From: Treponema sp. UBA6852
GTDB lineage: Bacteria > Spirochaetota > Spirochaetia > Treponematales > Treponemataceae
NCBI GenBank assembly: GCA_002449305.1
Contig: DKDI01000030.1
Span: 1 to 25,511 of the forward strand
DNA: 25,511 nt
Direction: 5' to 3'
The position numbers and the translations under genes are program-made. Positions 7,991 through 16,124 of this stretch are shown here, piece after piece. How positions within the stretch are numbered: the stretch's first letter is position 1; each line of letters starts with the position of its first letter. The notes below the pieces were generated by a model that saw only the letters and a list, made by a program, of their open reading frames with translations, was not told where the DNA came from and ran no database searches.

Positions 7991-8975
7991 GGCGTCTCTT
8001 TCTGTCTTTTCAATAAAAAAAATATTTGAAACTCTTTCGGAATTTCAAAGGCAAGGAATCACAGAACTTTCTGTTTCTGACAGTCAGTTTTCGCATGATA
8101 AAAACGGAATTCTTCGCCTTATAAGCCAGATAAAAAAGTTCTGCCCGGAGCTTTTTGTTTCAATTTTGGTTTCCCCTGAAATTCTTGACAAAACGCTTGT
8201 GCAGGAATTTGAAGAAATATATTGTTCCTTGGAAATTCCTTTTTACGGAACAGAAAAAAACGGCGCGCTTTTATTCGACAAGAAATTTTATTCGCAGAAG
8301 GCTCGGCTTTTAAATGAAGCGGGGCTTGTGTTTGGCTTTAACATGGACTGGGGAATGAAAACTGGCGACACTTTCAAAAATTTCCGCAGCCGCCTTGATT
8401 TTGCAGTTTCACTTTATCCAAACCACATTGATTTTCCGCAGATAGAAGAAAAGCCGTACCGCGAGCCAAAACCGACTGGAATTTATTCTTCTAAAGACCT
8501 TGATTTTTCCAGAGGAATGGCGTTTGCCTGCAAGACATTTTATTCAGCGGGAAGGGCAGTTCCTTGGTTTTTCAGTGTTATAAATGCGCTTAAAATAGAA
8601 GCCTCTTCATTTTTTTCTGACTTTGAGGAATTTCAGCTTTGCAGCAACTGCTCGTTTGAAACTGGGTTTGACCCGGAACTTGCAGGACACAAAGCGATTG
8701 AAAAACTTCAGCTTTTATTTTTAAAGCAAAAGTTTGAAGAAAAAAACAAAATGCATCTTTTTGCCGCTGTAAAAGATATTGTAAGATTAAACGGAGCTTT
8801 TAGCCGCCTTGCATGTGAAAATGAAGAAAGCGTTGTTGAAACTTCTTACAATCCAGACGACTTGCTTTCTCCTTGTTCAATGAATATTGCGGATTTTTGC
8901 GAAAATGTCACGATGGAAAGCTGCTCTTTAAAAGTTTTTGAGTCGGCGGAAGGTCCTGATTATAAAATCCTTTAG
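7956..8975 (+). CDS. Radical-SAM-like TIM-barrel protein lacking the Fe-S cysteine motif; function unknown
   Basis: A 339-aa protein. The middle resembles the radical SAM barrel of the B12-binding/BchE type: GITELSVSDSQFSHDKNGIL (about 34-53), then a segment ending with KARLLNEAGLVFGFNMDWGM (115-134), KTGDTFKNFRSRLDFAVSLY (135-154) and PNHIDFPQ. In true enzymes the CxxxCxxC loop that holds the 4Fe-4S cluster comes just before this region. Here that place reads SSKASLSVFSIKKIF, with no cysteine. A TAG stop at 7953-7955, directly before the ATG, blocks any longer start in this frame. The start overlaps asnA, no Shine-Dalgarno is seen, and translation is probably coupled to asnA. A later start is possible. 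It may be a non-catalytic relative or an N-terminally lost enzyme. The ORF is surely coding; the fold is inferred. Confidence 0.7.
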   Translation: MNVRSTELQSSKASLSVFSIKKIFETLSEFQRQGITELSVSDSQFSHDKNGILRLISQIKKFCPELFVSILVSPEILDKTLVQEFEEIYCSLEIPFYGTEKNGALLFDKKFYSQKARLLNEAGLVFGFNMDWGMKTGDTFKNFRSRLDFAVSLYPNHIDFPQIEEKPYREPKPTGIYSSKDLDFSRGMAFACKTFYSAGRAVPWFFSVINALKIEASSFFSDFEEFQLCSNCSFETGFDPELAGHKAIEKLQLLFLKQKFEEKNKMHLFAAVKDIVRLNGAFSRLACENEESVVETSYNPDDLLSPCSMNIADFCENVTMESCSLKVFESAEGPDYKIL

Positions 8976-8987
8976 TGCAATCTTTAA

Positions 8988-9557
8988 TTATAAAATCCCA
9001 AGGTGATTTAAAAGAATTTTTATTCCTATTAAAATTAAAATTATTCCGCCTGCAATTTCTGCCTTTTTTTCGTATTTGTTTCCGAATACGCTTCCAATTT
9101 TTACTCCGGCTGCGGAAAAACAGAATGTTATTGAGCAGATAAAAAGGCTTGCAAGGATTATTTCTTTCCAATTGTCAAGCAAAAGGCCGAATGTTATTCC
9201 GACTGCAAGCGCGTCTATGCTTGTGGCGACTGCCATTACAAACATTGTTTTTAAAGCAAATGAATTGTCAACTTTTTCACATTCGCTAGAGAATGATTCT
9301 CGGATCATGTTTGCGCCAATTACGGCTAAAAGAAGAAATGCAATCCAATGATCAAAGTTTTCTATATAATATTTAAATCTTGAGCCTAGAATCCAACCCA
9401 AAAACGGCATCAAAGCCTGAAATCCGCCGAACCAGGCACCGGCAATGCACATTTCTTTGGCTGAAATTTTTTTTGCTGCAAGTCCCTTGCAAATTGAAAC
9501 TGCAAAGGCATCCATGCTTAATCCTACAGCCAAAATAAACAATTCCAATACAGACAT
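8988..9557 (-). CDS. mntP: Manganese efflux pump MntP
   Basis: A 189-aa inner-membrane protein with six hydrophobic segments in two repeated halves. Each half carries the family signature with a membrane aspartate: GLSMDAFAVSI (Asp16) and ATSIDALAVGI (Asp115). The length matches MntP/YebN (about 188 aa). It exports Mn2+ and guards against manganese excess. The ATG gives the conserved N-terminus MSVLELFILAVGLSMDAFAV. No yybP-ykoY manganese riboswitch can lie upstream of the start, because the promoter is directly adjacent to the ATG. The gene converges on the radical-SAM-like gene with only 12 nt between the stops. Confidence 0.94.
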   Translation of the reverse strand: MSVLELFILAVGLSMDAFAVSICKGLAAKKISAKEMCIAGAWFGGFQALMPFLGWILGSRFKYYIENFDHWIAFLLLAVIGANMIRESFSSECEKVDNSFALKTMFVMAVATSIDALAVGITFGLLLDNWKEIILASLFICSITFCFSAAGVKIGSVFGNKYEKKAEIAGGIILILIGIKILLNHLGIL

Positions 9558-9564
9558 GGCGGAT

Positions 9565-9593
9565 ATTATATTTGTGAAAGAAAGTTGTGTAAA
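9565..9593 (-). promoter_or_regulatory. Sigma70-type promoter of mntP, leaderless geometry
   Basis: On the minus strand, TTTACA (9593-9588), a 17-bp spacer and consensus TATAAT (9570-9565). Seven bases (ATCCGCC) separate it from the ATG at 9557. No Shine-Dalgarno is seen. Confidence 0.7.
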
Positions 9594-9620
9594 GGTAATT
9601 TAATTTTTCAGTTGCCTTGT

Positions 9621-9652
9621 AAAAAAAACAAGCCCCAGCACCCGCTGGAGCT
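9621..9652 (-). terminator. Second rho-independent terminator on the minus strand
   Basis: On the minus strand a 9-bp stem (AGCTCCAGC / GCTGGGGCT, one T-G wobble) with a 4-nt loop is followed by TGTTTTTTTT. It lies about 200 nt downstream of the htrA stop, beyond the first terminator, and may be a backup or end another minus-strand transcript. It also sits just upstream of the small plus-strand ORF at 9669. Confidence 0.65.
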
Positions 9653-9668
9653 TGAAAAAGGAGTTCTT

Positions 9669-9767
9669 ATGAAGAAAGTAAGAGGTCTCTTGTCTTTCAA
9701 TAATAACAACATAAATCTCTTGTTTTGGTTACATTTATTTTGCAAAAAAATAATCAAAAAAAAATAA
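9669..9767 (+). CDS. Candidate 32-aa basic/hydrophobic small protein
   Basis: ATG at 9669 is preceded at 5 nt by AAGGAG, one of the best ribosome sites in the window. The predicted peptide starts MKKVRGLLSFNNNNINLLFW, runs through a hydrophobic middle and ends KKIIKKK, so it has positive ends around a hydrophobic centre, as in small membrane or leader peptides. It lies in the 290-bp gap between two minus-strand genes. There is no clear plus-strand promoter; a weak TTGTGA-N18-TAATTT is possible around 9572-9601. No family was recognised. It could be chance in A/T-rich DNA; the ribosome site is the only strong argument. Confidence 0.3.
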   Translation: MKKVRGLLSFNNNNINLLFWLHLFCKKIIKKK

Positions 9768-9790
9768 CTTTTTCAGAAAAGCTGTCTTTA

Positions 9791-9828
9791 CAAAAACAAA
9801 AAATGCCGCGGCAGGCGCGACATTTTTA
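9791..9828 (-). terminator. Rho-independent terminator of htrA
   Basis: On the minus strand, AAAAATG-TCGCG / CGCGG-CATTTTT forms a 12-bp stem (one wobble) with a CCTGC loop, followed by a T-rich tail (TTTTTTGTTTTT). It lies about 22 nt after the htrA stop. Confidence 0.85.
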
Positions 9829-9849
9829 AGCAAGAAGAATTTTTTTGCT

Positions 9850-11337
9850 TTACTTTCCGATTTTGTATCTTGCTGTTGTTACAACGTGTCCGTTGCTATA
9901 CACATCGTACCATATTTCTTTCTTTGAATTTGTGTCTAAAGCCGCATAGAATTCTTCAAGGCTTGAAACCTTCTTGTCGTTTACAGCACAGATGATATCT
10001 CCTTCCTGAAGCCTTAATGCTGCGGCAGGGGATTTTTCAAACACTCTTGCAACAACTATGCCTTCAACTTTTTCTTTTTCAATATTGAGGCGTTTTCTTA
10101 AATCTGAAGTAAGCGGAGAAGCTACAAATCCAGGCCAGAGCTTTGTGTCGTTTGCAGAAACTTCTTCGTTGCGCTCATCAATCTTTACAGAAATTTCTTT
10201 TGTTGCTTTTCCGCGCAGAACTTTTATAGTTGTTGTTTTTCCTGCTGGAATGCCCCCGATTTCGCGGATAAGCTGGTCTACGGATTTTATATCGTGTCCG
10301 TTCAGCCCGATTATAAAGTCGCCTGGAAGAATTCCGCCTTTGTACGCAGGTCCGTCAAGGAATACTTGGCTTGCAAGTGCACCCTGCTGTTTTTTGTCTA
10401 TTCCAAGCTGCTCTTTGTATTCATCTGTAGTTTCAACGAGGCTTATTCCGACCCAGCCGTAAGTTATTTTTCCTTTGTCAATGAACTGGTTTATTGATTC
10501 CTTTATATTGTTGATTGGAATTGAAAATCCAAGTCCCTGTGAGCCGCCGGAATTTGAAGCAATCCAGGTGTTTATACCGATTACTTCACCAAAAATATTT
10601 ACAAGCGGACCGCCTGAATTTCCCTGGTTGATTGCCGCATCAGTCTGGATAAAGTCACTGATTGAGCCGATTTGTCCGCCGCTTCTGCCTGTTGCGCTTA
10701 CAATTCCCTGTGTTACAGAAGCAAAATATCCAAGAGGACTTCCAAGTGCAAGAACAATGTCTCCCTGATGAATTGTGTTGCTGTCTCCAAGCTTTGCAAT
10801 TGTAATTGACTTGTCGCTGCTTTCAAATGAAACAAGGGCAATGTCCATGCGTTCATCTTTTCCAACGAGTTTTCCTTCAAATTCGCGCTCATCGTTAAGC
10901 TTGACTTTTATTGAAGTGGCGTTTCCTACAACATGGTTGTTTGTAAGAACATAAACCGTGTTTCCTGTTCTTCTTACGATTACACCAGAGCCAAGCGCAG
11001 ACTGCTCAAGCTCTTTTGTTCCGTCTCCTTCTTCTTCATCGCGTGGAAGACCAAAGAAAAATGGAAGATCCTTAAATGGGGAAAATGTTTTTACTTTTGT
11101 AGTTTCTTTTACATCAACTTCTACAACAGCCGGAAGCACTTGGGAAGTTATGGAACGGAATGAATCCTGCAAAGCCTGAGTAACTGCCAATGAGTCCTGC
11201 GGAATTTGCGCAGCTGGTGTTTCTGCAAAAGCAACGCTTGCTGAGCCTTTGTTCACTTTGCATGAAAGCGAAAATATTCCGGCTGCCATTACTGCGGCTC
11301 CGGCTATGTACGCAATCTTCTTCACTAAGTTTTTCAT
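9850..11337 (-). CDS. Do-family (HtrA/DegP/DegQ) envelope serine protease
   Basis: A 495-aa periplasmic protease/chaperone for misfolded envelope proteins. The N-terminus has a signal segment (about residues 8-25). FSLSC at 22-26 might be a relaxed spirochaete lipobox, so the protein could be lipidated; that is uncertain. The trypsin-like domain has the full triad: His135 in LTNNHVVGN, Asp165 in DERMDIALV and Ser241 in NQGNSGGPLV. Two PDZ domains follow (about 285-385 and 400-490), the architecture of DegP/DegQ. A negative, flexible stretch with PRDEEEGDGTKELEQ lies before the catalytic core. Shine-Dalgarno AGGAGG is 12 nt upstream of the ATG, rather far. It diverges from fliG1 across 151 bp. 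Confidence 0.92.
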   Translation of the reverse strand: MKNLVKKIAYIAGAAVMAAGIFSLSCKVNKGSASVAFAETPAAQIPQDSLAVTQALQDSFRSITSQVLPAVVEVDVKETTKVKTFSPFKDLPFFFGLPRDEEEGDGTKELEQSALGSGVIVRRTGNTVYVLTNNHVVGNATSIKVKLNDEREFEGKLVGKDERMDIALVSFESSDKSITIAKLGDSNTIHQGDIVLALGSPLGYFASVTQGIVSATGRSGGQIGSISDFIQTDAAINQGNSGGPLVNIFGEVIGINTWIASNSGGSQGLGFSIPINNIKESINQFIDKGKITYGWVGISLVETTDEYKEQLGIDKKQQGALASQVFLDGPAYKGGILPGDFIIGLNGHDIKSVDQLIREIGGIPAGKTTTIKVLRGKATKEISVKIDERNEEVSANDTKLWPGFVASPLTSDLRKRLNIEKEKVEGIVVARVFEKSPAAALRLQEGDIICAVNDKKVSSLEEFYAALDTNSKKEIWYDVYSNGHVVTTARYKIGK

Positions 11338-11453
11338 ATTAAACTAAAACCTCCTGATTTTTGAAGTTTTCTATGCTAAAAATTTCTTTACTAAAATAAT
11401 AAACAAATTTTGCAAAGAGTTACATAGTTTTCAAAAAAAATATTGTATTCAAA

Positions 11454-11482
11454 TTGAAAAAAATCATATCATAAATTAAAAT
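11454..11482 (+). promoter_or_regulatory. Sigma70-type promoter of fliG1, leaderless geometry
   Basis: TTGAAA (11454-11459), a 17-bp spacer and TAAAAT (11477-11482). The six bases GTTCCT separate it from the ATG at 11489. No Shine-Dalgarno is seen. No sigma28-type flagellar promoter was noticed. Confidence 0.65.
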
Positions 11483-11488
11483 GTTCCT

Positions 11489-12763
11489 ATGAATTTACAA
11501 GATTACAGGCTTAACGCTTATTCAGCTGGAGCCAGTCAGAATAAAAAACTTGTCCATAAGCCGGTTTTTGAAAATGTCAATTCAGCAATAGACAGAATTG
11601 AAAAGCAGAACAAAGAGAATGCGGAAAGGCAAAATATAGAGCAGGCAAAAATCGCGGCAAAAACTGGAACTTGGTTTGAAAAGAAAAAATCAGCGACATC
11701 AGATGATGTAAAAGACGCGGCAAAAAATCTTACGAGCGGCGGACTTGTAAAGATTCCGGCTTCTTCAACAGAAAAAGATAATATATATAGAAGAGTTGCA
11801 AAATTCCTTGTGATAGTTGGAATTGATGAGGCTGCGAAAATTCTTCCGCATTTGACAGAAGAGCAGACAGAAAAAATAATTCCAGAAATCGCTTCAATTC
11901 AAAAAATCACGCCGGAAGAGTCAGCTTCGATTCTTGAGGAATTTGAATCTCTTGTTGAAAAGGCTAGGGAAGAAGGCGGACTTGAGACTGCGCGGAATAT
12001 TTTGACCAAGGCTTACGGTTCTGAAAAAGCTGAGGATATGCTCAAAAAATCTGTGAAGTATCCGGACGGAAAGCCTTTTGACTATCTTTCGGATGCGAAT
12101 GCTGAGCGAATTAAAGTTTTGATTGATGGAGAATCTGATGCTGTAAAGTCGCTTGTTCTTTCGCAGATTGAGCCTAAAAAAGCTGCAAAAGTAATAAATT
12201 TAATGGACGTTGATGACAAAAAAAAGATTGTCCTGCGTCTTGCAAAAATGAAGCCTGTTGCTCCGGAAGTTCTTGCTGAAATTGACAAGAGCCTGCACGA
12301 AAAGCTTCTTACCCAAAACACAGAAAATTCGCAGAACATGGACGGACGCGGAGTGCTTGCCCAGATTTTAAAGAGAATGAATCCTTCTGCGGAAAATTCA
12401 ATTATCAATACATTGAGCGAGCAGGATCCAGAGCTTGGCGAAGATTTGCGCAAACGGCTTTTTACAGAAGAAGATGTTATTGGTTCAGATGACAGATTTA
12501 TTCAGAATTATCTTCATGACATGGAAGACCGCGACATTGCAATTTTGATTTATGGAAAGAATGATGCGTTTAGAGAAAAAATTCTTTCAAATGTTTCCAA
12601 GAACAGAAGACGCGTTGTTCTTGATGAAGAAAGCATGATTCATCATTTGACAAAATCCGACAGCGAAAAAATAACTTCATCGTTTTATTCCGTTCTTAGA
12701 CGCGCTTGGGAAAACGGAGATTTGCGTGTTTTAGGAAGAGATGAAGGCGAGGTTTATGTATGA
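11489..12763 (+). CDS. fliG1: Flagellar motor switch protein, FliG1-type paralogue
   Basis: A 424-aa protein, longer than a standard FliG (about 330-345 aa) because of a charged N-terminal extension of about 90 residues. The C-terminal third fits the FliG torque domain: LGEDLRKRLFTEEDVIGSDD followed by RFIQNYLHDMEDRDIAILIY, keeping the DDR-IQ element. In the middle domain the usual EHPQ motif at the FliM contact is replaced by GESDA (around 212-216), so binding to FliM may differ. Spirochaetes have two FliG proteins. FliG2 is the canonical motor part encoded in the fliF operon, while FliG1 is a divergent form, in Borrelia reported to be polar. The isolated position here, away from other flagellar genes, supports FliG1. 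The 3' end overlaps the M16 protease start as ATGA. Confidence 0.82.
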   Translation: MNLQDYRLNAYSAGASQNKKLVHKPVFENVNSAIDRIEKQNKENAERQNIEQAKIAAKTGTWFEKKKSATSDDVKDAAKNLTSGGLVKIPASSTEKDNIYRRVAKFLVIVGIDEAAKILPHLTEEQTEKIIPEIASIQKITPEESASILEEFESLVEKAREEGGLETARNILTKAYGSEKAEDMLKKSVKYPDGKPFDYLSDANAERIKVLIDGESDAVKSLVLSQIEPKKAAKVINLMDVDDKKKIVLRLAKMKPVAPEVLAEIDKSLHEKLLTQNTENSQNMDGRGVLAQILKRMNPSAENSIINTLSEQDPELGEDLRKRLFTEEDVIGSDDRFIQNYLHDMEDRDIAILIYGKNDAFREKILSNVSKNRRRVVLDEESMIHHLTKSDSEKITSSFYSVLRRAWENGDLRVLGRDEGEVYV

Positions 12764-15744
12764 AAAAAAATGATGTTTACAAAGACTTTGAAGTTTTGGA
12801 TGTTTTTAAAATTCCATATTACGATTCAGAAGGAATTTTTTTGCGGCATAAAAAATCCGGCTTGGAAGTTTTTCATATTCTGAACAACGATGAAGAAAAT
12901 CTTTTTGCATTTGCCTTTAGAACTCCTTGCAAAGACAGCACTGGAGTTGCGCATATTATTGAGCACAGCGTTTTGTGCGGCTCAAAAAAGTTTCCGATAA
13001 AAGATCCGTTTCTTCAGCTTAGAAACCAGAGCATAAATACATATCTTAACGCTTACACCGCAAAAGACAGAACTGTTTTTCCTGCAAGCTCTCTTATAAA
13101 AACTGATTATTTTAATTTGATGTCTGTCTATGCGGACGCTGTTTTTTTTCCGATTTTAAATGTTGAAACTTTTTTGCAGGAAGGCTGGCGAATTGAAACT
13201 GACCAAAACGGAAATCCTGTAATTCAGGGAGTTGTCTTTAACGAGATGAAAGGAAACTATTCGTCTTTTAATTCTGTTGCGACCGACGCGGTTTTAAATG
13301 CTTCTGTTCTTGGCACTGGATATGAAAAAGATTCCGGCGGCGATCCTTTGGAAATTCCAACTTTGTCTTATGAGCAGTTTAAAGAGTTTCACAAAAAATA
13401 TTACTGCGCGGCAAATTGTCTTGTGTTTTTATACGGAAACATTCCAACAGAAGAACAGCTGGATTTTCTTAACGAAAATGTAATTAAAAACATAAAATCT
13501 TTTGGCAAAAAATATTCATTTGATTCTGAAAATTCTTTTGTAAAAATGAAAAAACGGATTGACGCTTTTGGTCCTGCAGAGGATTCAAAAAACACAATGG
13601 CCTTGGTTTGGAAAATCGGAGATTCCGCGGAAAAGGAAAATCTTTTTTCACTTCCAATGGAAATAAGTTTTTTGTCTGAGCTTCTTTTGGGAAACGATTC
13701 TGCGCCAGTTATAAAACTTTTGCTGAATAAGTTTAAAGGCTGCGATATTGCGCCGCAAACAGGATGCAGCATAAGCTCAAGATTTTTTTCCATAGCAGTC
13801 GGCATGAACGGACTTAAGCCGGAAGAGGCTCAGGAATTTCAAAACTGCATTGATGATTCTATGAAGTTGCTTGCTGAAAATGGAATAAAAGAAGAAGACA
13901 TTGAGCGCAGTTTTATGAGCTTTGATTTTTCAATAAGAGAAGTAAAAAGATCTCCGTCTCATGGTCCGTATTCCCTTGTTCTTCTTAAGCGTGTTTTGCG
14001 TTCCTGGACTTACGGAGCAGATCCAAAAGACGCGCTTGCTTTTATTGAATCTTTTGAGCAGATAAAGAAAAAAATAAAAGACGAGCCAGAATATTTAAAA
14101 AATCTTATACAGAAATTTTTTGTTGAAAATAAAAATAAAACTTTGGTAACAGTTTCGCCGTCTGAAAAATGGAGCCTTGATAGAGCCGAAAAAGAAAAAA
14201 AACTTGCATCTTGCCTTTATAAAAAAATCGGGAAAGAGAATGTTTTTCTTTTACTTGAAAAACTTCATGCTTTTCAATCCAGTGTGGAAAATGAAAATTT
14301 GATTCCTGCTGTTAATATTGAAGAGCTTGAAAATCCTGCTGAAAAAATTGAAACCCGAAAAACTTCGTGCGAAAAAATTCCTTTCTATATAAATCAAGAA
14401 GCCTGCAACGGAATTGTCTACGCTTCTGTTTCTTTTCCTATTGACCGCCTTGAGCCTGCGGACTACAAATTTCTTCCTTTGCTTTCTAGCTGCATTTCAG
14501 GGCTTGGAACAAAAAAAAGATCTTGGGAAGAAACAATTTCTTATTCCGACAGGATCATGGGAGATTTTGGAGCTTATATACGAAGCGCGAAAGTTCCAGA
14601 ATATTCCAAAAAACTTGCCGCAGAAAATCCGCTTATAATTGGGCGTGAGTGGCTTGTTATTCATTTTAAGTTTATAGAAGAAAAATCCGCGCAAGCCTTT
14701 GACTTTGCAAGCGAAATTATTTCTTCAATTGATTTTTCAGACAAATCTAGGCTTAAGACAATTGTAAACGGCTTGTGCTCCAGTTTAAATGCGTCTGTTG
14801 TTCCTGGCGGACATTATTTTGCAATGCTTAGGTCCTGCAGGCTTTTAAACCGTTCGTGTGCTGTTCAAGAAATTAAGGACGGCCTTACTTCTGTTTTTGC
14901 GATAAATGAAATAAAAAAAATGAAACTTTCTGAAATTTCTGAAAGGCTTGAGACGATTTATAAAAAAATAATTTCAAGCGGTTCTCTTTTTCATGTAACA
15001 GCCGGAACTTCAGGAATTGCTGCGGCTAAAAAAGGATTTGCTTTTCTTGCAAAAAATCTTTGCCTTGAATTTCCAAAGCCAAAGAAAAAAAATTCCGACA
15101 AAGAATTTTTTAAGCAGACTGAACTTTCTGGAAAAATTTACTGCGAGAAAAATCCTTGTGTGGATGAAGTTTTTGTTGTGCCGGGAAACACAGGCTTTGC
15201 TTCTGCCGCTGTAAAAAGTTCTGGAGAAAAAGGAAAAGAAATCATGGCGGACACAGTTTTTTCACATCTGCTTGAAACTTCCGACTTGTGGAAGCAGATT
15301 AGAACTAGCGGCGGAGCATACGGTGTTTTTCTTTCTGTTCAAAGTTCAAGCGGCGCAACTTGCTTTGCCACATACCGCGACCCAAAGCCTTTTGATTCTC
15401 TTGAATATTTTGAAGAAAAGCTTCCGCTTCTTGAAAAAGATGAATTCTCTTTTGACGACATAAAAAAAGCCATTGCCGGAGTTTATTCAGACGAAATTGA
15501 GCCGTACACACCTGCTATGAGAGGCGGAACTGGACTTATGAGATGCCTTTATGGAATTTCTCTTTCTCTTGATAAAATCAGAATAAAAAATTTGCTGAAC
15601 CTCAAAAAGAACGACATTGAAAAATCAGTCTGCCGTTACAAGGATGCTGTTTTATGCGGAAGAAAAGTTGCAATCTGTGGAAAAGACATGATTTCTGATA
15701 AAATTAAAAAAATAAGTGGAAAAATAATAAGAATTTCACTATAA
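12760..15744 (+). CDS. M16C-family zinc metallopeptidase (PreP-like)
   Basis: A 994-aa insulinase-superfamily protease with the inverted zinc motif HIIEH (His65, Glu68 catalytic, His69) and the distal ligand Glu162 in VVFNEMKGNYSS. Length and the 'HIIEHSVLCGS...DPFLQL...SINTYLNAYTAKDRTVFP' context place it in subfamily M16C, with mitochondrial presequence protease and bacterial homologues that degrade peptides inside a closed chamber made of four homologous domains. No signal peptide is present, so it is likely cytoplasmic. The start codon overlaps the fliG1 stop (ATGA), with GGCGAGG upstream, so the two genes form a translationally coupled pair. Why a switch-protein paralogue and a peptidase are coupled is not evident. 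Confidence 0.93.
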   Translation: MKKNDVYKDFEVLDVFKIPYYDSEGIFLRHKKSGLEVFHILNNDEENLFAFAFRTPCKDSTGVAHIIEHSVLCGSKKFPIKDPFLQLRNQSINTYLNAYTAKDRTVFPASSLIKTDYFNLMSVYADAVFFPILNVETFLQEGWRIETDQNGNPVIQGVVFNEMKGNYSSFNSVATDAVLNASVLGTGYEKDSGGDPLEIPTLSYEQFKEFHKKYYCAANCLVFLYGNIPTEEQLDFLNENVIKNIKSFGKKYSFDSENSFVKMKKRIDAFGPAEDSKNTMALVWKIGDSAEKENLFSLPMEISFLSELLLGNDSAPVIKLLLNKFKGCDIAPQTGCSISSRFFSIAVGMNGLKPEEAQEFQNCIDDSMKLLAENGIKEEDIERSFMSFDFSIREVKRSPSHGPYSLVLLKRVLRSWTYGADPKDALAFIESFEQIKKKIKDEPEYLKNLIQKFFVENKNKTLVTVSPSEKWSLDRAEKEKKLASCLYKKIGKENVFLLLEKLHAFQSSVENENLIPAVNIEELENPAEKIETRKTSCEKIPFYINQEACNGIVYASVSFPIDRLEPADYKFLPLLSSCISGLGTKKRSWEETISYSDRIMGDFGAYIRSAKVPEYSKKLAAENPLIIGREWLVIHFKFIEEKSAQAFDFASEIISSIDFSDKSRLKTIVNGLCSSLNASVVPGGHYFAMLRSCRLLNRSCAVQEIKDGLTSVFAINEIKKMKLSEISERLETIYKKIISSGSLFHVTAGTSGIAAAKKGFAFLAKNLCLEFPKPKKKNSDKEFFKQTELSGKIYCEKNPCVDEVFVVPGNTGFASAAVKSSGEKGKEIMADTVFSHLLETSDLWKQIRTSGGAYGVFLSVQSSSGATCFATYRDPKPFDSLEYFEEKLPLLEKDEFSFDDIKKAIAGVYSDEIEPYTPAMRGGTGLMRCLYGISLSLDKIRIKNLLNLKKNDIEKSVCRYKDAVLCGRKVAICGKDMISDKIKKISGKIIRISL

Positions 15745-15782
15745 TAATAAAATATTATCTGCTTTAAAAATGAAGGAAAAAA

Positions 15783-16004
15783 ATGACCAACAAAAACGTA
15801 GAAGAATTAACAAGATTGATGAGACAACTTGTTTCTGATGTTCAGGGCGCGCCTTTCCCTAGCGAAAAAATTGAACCGGAGCTTTACTCAATTTGGTATG
15901 AGCACGTTCAGCGCGGCGCGCAAAACTGCTTTGAATTCTTGGAGCAGCACTTTCCGCTAGACAATTCTGAATTCAAAGATTCTCTAAAGAAAATATTTAA
16001 ATAA
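15783..16004 (+). CDS. Small hypothetical protein, 73 aa
   Basis: ATG at 15783 with an AAGGA ribosome site 6 nt upstream. The sequence begins MTNKNVEELTRLMRQLVSDV and looks soluble and mainly helical, with acidic and aromatic patches (PELYSIWYEHVQRGAQNCFE). No family was recognised. It lies 38 nt after the M16 gene on the same strand and may be the last gene of that operon, although a TATAAT at the end of the M16 gene could also drive it. Codon use and the ribosome site argue that it is real. Confidence 0.65.
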   Translation: MTNKNVEELTRLMRQLVSDVQGAPFPSEKIEPELYSIWYEHVQRGAQNCFEFLEQHFPLDNSEFKDSLKKIFK

Positions 16005-16124
16005 ACACTGCTTCCTGCCGAAAATAAACCTAAGGCAATCTTTGTAAAATATTTATTTAAGTTTGCTAGAAAATGCCGTGCTTTTTTTAGTGCTGGCTGT
16101 GTCTTGTTTTTGGTGGGAAGATAT

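Noticed and set aside
8959..8998. 12-bp direct repeat ATTATAAAATCC at the two convergent stops
   Set aside because: Two short A/T-rich copies that both fall within coding ends; most likely coincidence, with no hairpin or T-run.
9558..9600. Manganese riboswitch (yybP-ykoY) upstream of mntP
   Set aside because: The -10 box ends 7 nt before the ATG, so there is no leader to hold a riboswitch.
11338..11488. Promoter for htrA in the divergent region
   Set aside because: Several TTG-rich hexamers occur but none pairs with a good -10 at 16-18 bp, so no site is claimed.
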